A DNA stretch of 32,799 nucleotides from a candidate division FCPU426 bacterium (GTDB lineage Bacteria; Oederibacteriota; JAAXVQ01; JAUVAV01): positions 1-32,799 of the forward strand of contig JAFGIQ010000291.1 of NCBI GenBank assembly GCA_016929575.1, in the 5' to 3' direction. Positions 27,568 through 32,799 of the stretch are shown here, piece by piece (the first letter of the stretch is position 1; every line of letters begins with the position of its first letter). The notes beneath the pieces are model-generated. The model did no database searches, was not told the DNA's origin, and worked only from the letters and a program-made list of their open reading frames with translations. The position numbers and the translations under genes are program-made.

Positions 27568-27576
27568 GGAGGACAC

Positions 27577-28494
27577 ATGCCTGCGGAGACCATTATCGCG
27601 ACCCACCGGCTTGCCAAGCATTACGGAGAGGTGCGCGCGGTCGACGGCATTGATTTCACAGTCCGGCGGGGGGAAATCTACGGTTTTCTGGGACGCAACG
27701 GGGCAGGCAAAACCACGACCATCCGCATGCTGCTCGGGCTGGTGAGGCCGAGTGCAGGCGATGTCACCATGCTCGGCACCCGCATCAGGCCTGGTCAGCA
27801 GTCGGTGTTTGCACGCGTAGGATGCCTGGTCGAAACAGCGACAGACTACCCCAATCTTACAGTGCGCGAGAACCTCAACATTCAGTGCAAGTTAACCCGC
27901 ACGCCTTATCCGGCGGTTGACCGGGCTATTGCGCTTTTACACCTCCATGAATATGCCAAGCGTCCGGCAGGGCAATTGTCGCTGGGGAACAAGCAGCGCT
28001 TGTCTCTTGCCCGCGCGCTTTTACATGATCCCGAGGTTTTGGTGCTGGATGAGCCCGCCAATGCACTTGATCCTGCCGGGATAGTAGAAATCAGGGATCT
28101 TCTGCGCCATTTGGCGGACAAGCGCGGAGTCACTATTTTTATGTCCAGCCATATTCTCACCGAGGTTGCGCATCTTGCGGACCGCATTGGCATCGTTCAC
28201 GAGGGGAGGCTCATCGAGGAGCTGGATTACGATGAGTTGCGCGCCAAAGCCCGGCAATACGTGGAGGTTGTTGTCTCGCAACCTGAACGGGCCATTGCGC
28301 TGCTGCAACAACAATTGGGAATCACGCGCATCGAGCAGACTGTCGAGCAGAGGCTGCGGATGTTCGACGGCCTTGACCGCGTAGCTGAAATCGCCCGCGC
28401 GCTTGTCAACGACGGTCTTGAACTCACGGGTTTGTGCGCCCGGGAGGAAGACCTTGAGGATTACTTCATGAGGATGACAGGAGGTGCGGCATAA
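27577..28494 (+). CDS. ABC transporter ATP-binding protein
   Basis: Walker A GFLGRNGAGKTTTIRMLLGL, LSLGNKQRLSLARALL, Walker B VLVLDEPANALDPAG. Confidence 0.93.
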   Translation: MPAETIIATHRLAKHYGEVRAVDGIDFTVRRGEIYGFLGRNGAGKTTTIRMLLGLVRPSAGDVTMLGTRIRPGQQSVFARVGCLVETATDYPNLTVRENLNIQCKLTRTPYPAVDRAIALLHLHEYAKRPAGQLSLGNKQRLSLARALLHDPEVLVLDEPANALDPAGIVEIRDLLRHLADKRGVTIFMSSHILTEVAHLADRIGIVHEGRLIEELDYDELRAKARQYVEVVVSQPERAIALLQQQLGITRIEQTVEQRLRMFDGLDRVAEIARALVNDGLELTGLCAREEDLEDYFMRMTGGAA

Positions 28495-29276
28495 TGTTGG
28501 AACGCGTTCTTGCCGCCGAGTTTTTAAAACTGCGCCGCAGCAAGATCACCTGGATTTCGTGGCTTGCCTTTTCCATCATGCCCCTGGCAACTGGTTTATT
28601 TGTCTGGATTGTTAAAGAACCCGGACGCGCCGCCCAGCTCGGGCTTTTGGGCCAAAAGGCGAGCCTGACAGGCGTCACCGCCGACTGGCCGGGGTATTTT
28701 AAGCTGCTCAATCAGGCGGCCTGCGCCGGCAGCATGGTCCTGCTTGCCATCATTGTGGCTTATATTTTCGGCCGGGAATATTCGGACGGCACCGCCAAAA
28801 ATATGCTTACTCTGCCTGTGGGCCGCCATTGGTTTGCCATCGCCAAGCTGATCGTGGCCATTGTCTGGTTTGGCGCCCTGCTGGCATCCATCATCGCCGA
28901 GGGGTTTTTGGTGGGGACCTGGCTGGGACTGCCGGGATTGACTTTTACGCTTGCTGCGGCCGCCACTGGCCGCATACTGTTTGCAGGACTGATCGGATAC
29001 CTGCTGGTGCCGATGGTGGCCTGGATGGCAACACTTGGCCGGGGGTACCTGCCGCCAATCGGCTTTACCATCTTCATGCTGCTGATGGGCAATATACTGG
29101 GCGCAACCGGGTGGGGCAAATGGTTCCCCTGGGCGATTGTGCCCATGCTGGCCGGCATGGCAGGCCCGCGGGTCGAGGTGCTCGCGCCCGGGAGCCTGGC
29201 GGTTGTTGGGATCACGTTTTTCGCCGGCGTGGCCTTGACGATATGGCAACTACGCTTCGGTGACAATACCCAGTAA
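28494..29276 (+). CDS. ABC-2 family permease
   Basis: Immediately overlapping the ATPase stop; 'LAAEFLKLRRSKITWISWLAF', 'FGREYSDGTAKNMLTLPVGRHWFAIAKL'. Confidence 0.88.
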   Translation: MLERVLAAEFLKLRRSKITWISWLAFSIMPLATGLFVWIVKEPGRAAQLGLLGQKASLTGVTADWPGYFKLLNQAACAGSMVLLAIIVAYIFGREYSDGTAKNMLTLPVGRHWFAIAKLIVAIVWFGALLASIIAEGFLVGTWLGLPGLTFTLAAAATGRILFAGLIGYLLVPMVAWMATLGRGYLPPIGFTIFMLLMGNILGATGWGKWFPWAIVPMLAGMAGPRVEVLAPGSLAVVGITFFAGVALTIWQLRFGDNTQ

Positions 29277-29483
29277 GAGTAAAAGTGGGACACATTGCTG
29301 TCCGAATTACGCGAATACCGCCGTAGGCGTCCTTTTACTTCCGAATAATCCATCCGGCAGTCTGGTTGCCTGCTGGCGCCCATATATTAATATGCCACCG
29401 CGAATTCCCGGTTTTAAGACCAGGGACATCTCCGCCATAAGCGGAGATGCGGCATAAGATAATGCCTTTCTACAATTCAGATC

Positions 29484-29516
29484 AAAAATCACCGCTCTTT
29501 AAGAGCGGGGATTTTT
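29484..29516. terminator. Bidirectional intrinsic terminator between convergent genes
   Basis: AAAAATC-a-CCGCTC-tttaa-GAGCGG-g-GATTTTT; A-tract and T-tract on both sides. Confidence 0.8.
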
Positions 29517-29535
29517 AATTTGGACACCCGTGGGT

Positions 29536-29765
29536 GGGACACAATACTTCATTCTTTAGGAATTAACAGGGTGATGAAAAAACCCGGTTGTTCGGTTATG
29601 GCAGCATGAATAATAAAGGCAGCCACCAGTGGGAGGGTGGCCTTCACGTGAAAAAGTGGAAAAATAAGTCTTTTTCGCGAGGACTTTATTATTTATGCTG
29701 CCATAACCTTATCCTGTCCAGGCGGAAAGAGGTTTTTCAGCAGCAAGTTAAGTATTGTGTCTCCC
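29536..29765. repeat. Large family A element with nested palindrome
   Basis: GGGACACAATACTT (29536-29549) and AAGTATTGTGTCTCCC (29750-29765); 18 nt GGGTGGGACACAATACTT is identical to the copy at 83-100. Confidence 0.7.
29594..29708. repeat. Long imperfect palindrome / structured element
   Basis: GGTTATGGCAGCATGAATAATAAAG (29594-29618) vs reverse complement of CTTTATTATTTATGCTGCCATAACC (29684-29708): 24/25 matches; inner hairpin GCCACC-8-GGTGGC at 29622-29641. Confidence 0.85.
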
Positions 29766-29787
29766 TTGCGGCGGCGGGGATGTTGTT

Positions 29788-32244
29788 CTATTCCAGGATC
29801 AGGCTCGATTCAACCATGAATTTTTCCTTGATTGCCAAGGCGGGATCCCTGAATACCAGAGCCTTGGAGTGATCCAGAGAAAAAAGCTCCTGAAAGGCTG
29901 TTTCCCAATCAAAACGGATGACCACATGCTGCCTGCAGAAACGGCGCATGGAAAGATAGGATTCGGGTATCTTTTCCTTCATGTCCGCCACTTCCAAGAT
30001 CTTTTCCGACCAGTCCGAAGGATTGTTGGCAGGCAGCGCCCAGCCCGTGATGTTATCAATAATGATTTCCTGGGGGCCTCCCTGGTCCGTCACCAACGCC
30101 GGCAGGCCGCACGACTGGGCTTCCAGCACCACCATCCCGAACGTGTCACAGCAGCTTGGAAAAACCAGCAGATCGGCCGATGAGTAGATATACGGCAATT
30201 CTTCATAGGGAAGGCTGCCGGTGAAGTGAATACCCGGCCGGTTTTCAAGCCTGCTTTTCAAATCCGCAAGATAAGGCCCGTCGCCGACCAGGGTCAGGTT
30301 CACCCTGCTGTTTTTCATCAGCAACTGCTCATAAATGTCAGCTAAAAAGGAGAGGTTTTTTTCCTTGGAAATGCGTCCCACATATAAGAGATTAAACCCT
30401 TCGTCAGTCCAATATGTTTGCCGGTGCTGCGGTGACCTGATGTTTTTAGGCGAGAATTTCTGGGAGTCGATACCCCGCGGGAATATTTTCAGTTTGTTCG
30501 TTTCGTATTCCCGTTTTTTCAGGATCTCAATATAGGCCTTGGACGGCACCCGGATTTCGTCCATGAAGGAGTAAAACCAATGAACAAACCCCTCCACCGC
30601 ACGCACCACACTTTCGTCGGTCAATATTTGTTGCGTGAAACCATGAAAATCGGTGTGATAGATTCCAACATGTTTGACTTTGAGCAGCTGGGAGGCCAAT
30701 AGACCAATCCAGCCGACCGGCCCCGGGGTAGAGATCATGATGAGATCCGGTTCGCAGTTGTAAATGAGTTCGATGGAGCGAAGCACAGAGGGGATCTTAA
30801 GGGTGTAGTCTTTGTATTCGGTCGGCGTATAATGATGAAGGCACGGCAGCTTTAAGGTGTTGGGCGGCACGGGCTTGTCCTTTTCATGCTCGGCAAGAGC
30901 GGTAACAATACGAAGCTCCAAGCCGCTGTTTTGCGTCAGCCAGCCTATGCTGTTGAGTGTGGATGAAACACCATTGAGATCTGTGAGCGTGTCTGTGAAC
31001 CATAATACTCTTTTGCGGCTCAGATCCTGACTGCCGCCAAATCTGGCCTGCAGCTGTTCAACGAGATCTCGGTCCTTGTATAAGTGCCCCAAAGTATTGA
31101 AAAAAGGCAGGGAGAGAAAAACACCGGGCAGTGAGGAGGAGAGACTCATGAGCAGCTCGAGGAAATTGCCGGTGTGCAGGTTGTGCTCCAGGGATTTTAA
31201 AAAAACTTTAATGAATTCGTCAGAGATGTCGGCAAGTTTGTCATACACTATTTCCAGCTTGCGTTCAGAATCGAGTGTGATGCCCGCGCGCAGATTCGTG
31301 ATCAAATCAGCCAGCAATTGCCGGGCGCCATCGTCCTTGTCCTTGCGGCCGTATTGGATGGAGTTGAGCAGCAGCCGATTTTTGAAACCCGGTTGCTTTT
31401 TATCGAAGACGAGATCATGCAGTGCAGACAGAAAAGAACCGGAATCGCGGGTGGCCTTGGATCTGGAAAAGTCACAGGCGATTTTATATAACGCAAAGGC
31501 GAAGGATTTGTAGTCGTTGTGCCGTCCGGCTGCGCGGGTTTGCCTGAGTTTCAGTTTTTCAAGAAAATCAGGCATGGTGTTTGCTTTGGCAATGGTATGG
31601 GCCTTGGCGATGTACAGCCCGGAATGATCGTCCGAACCGCCGACAAAACCTTTTTTCCAAGGAGTGTCTGAACAAGGGTCGATCCGATATTTATGGTAGA
31701 GCATATCGATGTTTTCCGGTGTCAGCCCGTCCAAAGTATCGGACCAAACCTGATTGTGCATCCGGTTCCGGGTGCCATTGATGCCTTCAAATACATCAAA
31801 AAGGAGAATAAGCTTTTCCAGATGTTCAAGGGTGAGTTTGCCGTTTTCCGAATAGGTGGCATGTGCCACAGCGTGCGCCAGCTTCTGCTCCTGAAGATAG
31901 CCACGCATCTCGTAAATATTGAGACGCAACTGCTGGATATCGGAAAACTGTTTTTCGTTCAGCCCGTATACCAGGATGTGTATTTTACAATGATCCTCCG
32001 GGAAATATGTCGTGGATTCCAACCCCAGAAAAAAATCCTCCGGATGACGGGATTGCAGCAACAATCCGCCGTCAATGCAGTTGTGGTCTGTGAGCGTGAC
32101 ATAAGTCATGCCCTTGGCTTTTGCTTCCTGGTAGATAAACTCGGGTTCAATATAAGACTCGTTGGCCCCAATTCGCTGTAAAAACCATTCTGATGGATGT
32201 TCGGAGTATTTGGAATGGACGTGCAAATCAGCTTTGGCAAACAT
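29788..32244 (-). CDS. PHP-domain / GT4 glycosyltransferase fusion protein
   Basis: N-terminal PHP motifs 'ADLHVHSKYSEHP', 'YVTLTDHNCIDGG', 'GGSDDHSGLYIAKAHT'; C-terminal GT4 'LLYVGRISKEKNLSFLADIY', 'LTLVGDGPYLADL', 'DLLVFPSCCDTFGMVVLEAQSCGLPALVTDQGGPQEII'. Confidence 0.9.
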   Translation of the reverse strand: MFAKADLHVHSKYSEHPSEWFLQRIGANESYIEPEFIYQEAKAKGMTYVTLTDHNCIDGGLLLQSRHPEDFFLGLESTTYFPEDHCKIHILVYGLNEKQFSDIQQLRLNIYEMRGYLQEQKLAHAVAHATYSENGKLTLEHLEKLILLFDVFEGINGTRNRMHNQVWSDTLDGLTPENIDMLYHKYRIDPCSDTPWKKGFVGGSDDHSGLYIAKAHTIAKANTMPDFLEKLKLRQTRAAGRHNDYKSFAFALYKIACDFSRSKATRDSGSFLSALHDLVFDKKQPGFKNRLLLNSIQYGRKDKDDGARQLLADLITNLRAGITLDSERKLEIVYDKLADISDEFIKVFLKSLEHNLHTGNFLELLMSLSSSLPGVFLSLPFFNTLGHLYKDRDLVEQLQARFGGSQDLSRKRVLWFTDTLTDLNGVSSTLNSIGWLTQNSGLELRIVTALAEHEKDKPVPPNTLKLPCLHHYTPTEYKDYTLKIPSVLRSIELIYNCEPDLIMISTPGPVGWIGLLASQLLKVKHVGIYHTDFHGFTQQILTDESVVRAVEGFVHWFYSFMDEIRVPSKAYIEILKKREYETNKLKIFPRGIDSQKFSPKNIRSPQHRQTYWTDEGFNLLYVGRISKEKNLSFLADIYEQLLMKNSRVNLTLVGDGPYLADLKSRLENRPGIHFTGSLPYEELPYIYSSADLLVFPSCCDTFGMVVLEAQSCGLPALVTDQGGPQEIIIDNITGWALPANNPSDWSEKILEVADMKEKIPESYLSMRRFCRQHVVIRFDWETAFQELFSLDHSKALVFRDPALAIKEKFMVESSLILE

Positions 32245-32506
32245 GAAAAATCACCTCGTTTCAGTATAGGATGGCTTGCAAACACGACGCGGCTATATAA
32301 TAGGAGACATTCATTTGGATAATGTTATGAAGGGATTATTTTTCAATAAGCACTGCAGGAGGCGGGCTATTGACGAAACTATCATTTCGAAAATAGCCGT
32401 TTGAAACCTGAAAAACTGATTCGTTGAACGCCGCCTCATCCCCATCTCAAAAACGTTAAGGAAGACGGCTAGAAAACCTTTTTCAGTTTTATTAAATAAT
32501 ATCGGA

Positions 32507-32695
32507 CACTCTTGTCCAAATTAAATCAAAACCCTATCTGCAGATTTCACAGATTACACAGATTTATAAAGCTTAAAATATTTGCATTGCATGTTTTAAT
32601 TTTTTAGACATCCTCTGCGAAATCGGCGACATCTGCGGATAAAGCCTTTATTTCACAAGTTTATAAAAAAATTATTGATTATTTGGACAACAGTG
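32507..32695. repeat. MITE-like nested inverted-repeat element (family B related)
   Basis: Outer arms CACTCTTGTCCAAATTAAATC (32507-32527) and GATTATTTGGACAACAGTG (32677-32695); inner arms 32535-32562 and 32614-32641 pair over 28 nt with 6 mismatches. Confidence 0.75.
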
Positions 32696-32731
32696 AATAT
32701 CGGATATTTCTAGAAATATAAAACTTCACAA

Positions 32732-32773
32732 GTGTCCAAATTGGGCTTGAGAAAGACGCGATAACTATTAATA
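32732..32773 (+). repeat. Family B repeat, copy 2
   Basis: GTGTCCAAATTGGGCTTGAGAAAGACGCGATAACTATTAATA; about 37/42 identical to 26755-26796. Confidence 0.8.
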
Positions 32774-32799
32774 AATCTGCGTCAGCAGGCCACCAGACT

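Noticed and set aside
29594-29708. Retron msr/msd
   Set aside because: No reverse transcriptase in any frame of the window; structure alone is insufficient.
29588-29872. 94-aa ORF across the palindromic element
   Set aside because: Its start lies in the palindrome arm and it runs into the 3' end of the PHP-GT gene; no protein-like motif.

Overview
Bacterial chromosomal-type window of 32.8 kb, mostly single genes and small operons. I saw no rRNA, tRNA, CRISPR array, reverse transcriptase or transposase ORF. Recognisable genes: V4R/TIGR02265-like sensor-fold protein; an uncharacterised two-gene module (852 aa + 365 aa); a formylglycine-generating-enzyme/sulfatase-modifying (C-type-lectin fold) protein with a DGR-target-like C-terminus; two DUF3795 proteins; fapR-fabH; a BNR-like/FnIII/FlgD-like surface protein with a 93-bp-period Thr/Pro/Ser linker; a PQQ-like beta-propeller membrane protein; an isochorismatase-fold hydrolase; leuA; a DUF4405-like membrane protein; a B12-binding radical SAM protein; two ABC-2 export systems (NatAB-like, and TetR-regulated); an MFS exporter; an EFR1-type flavodoxin/ferredoxin; a DUF3078 protein; a frameshifted BtrH-like gene; a PPC/DUF296 protein; and a PHP-glycosyltransferase fusion. 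The strongest non-coding findings are: (1) a complete leucine attenuator upstream of leuA, with promoter, 9-Leu leader peptide, competing hairpins and intrinsic terminator; (2) an unlisted 22-aa hydrophobic peptide gene with its own SD and promoter; (3) a dispersed family of GGGACACAATACTT...AAGTATTGTGTCCC inverted-repeat elements between operons, one with a nested 25-bp-stem structured insert; (4) a second repeat family based on GTGTCCAAATT, including a nested MITE-like element at the 3' edge.
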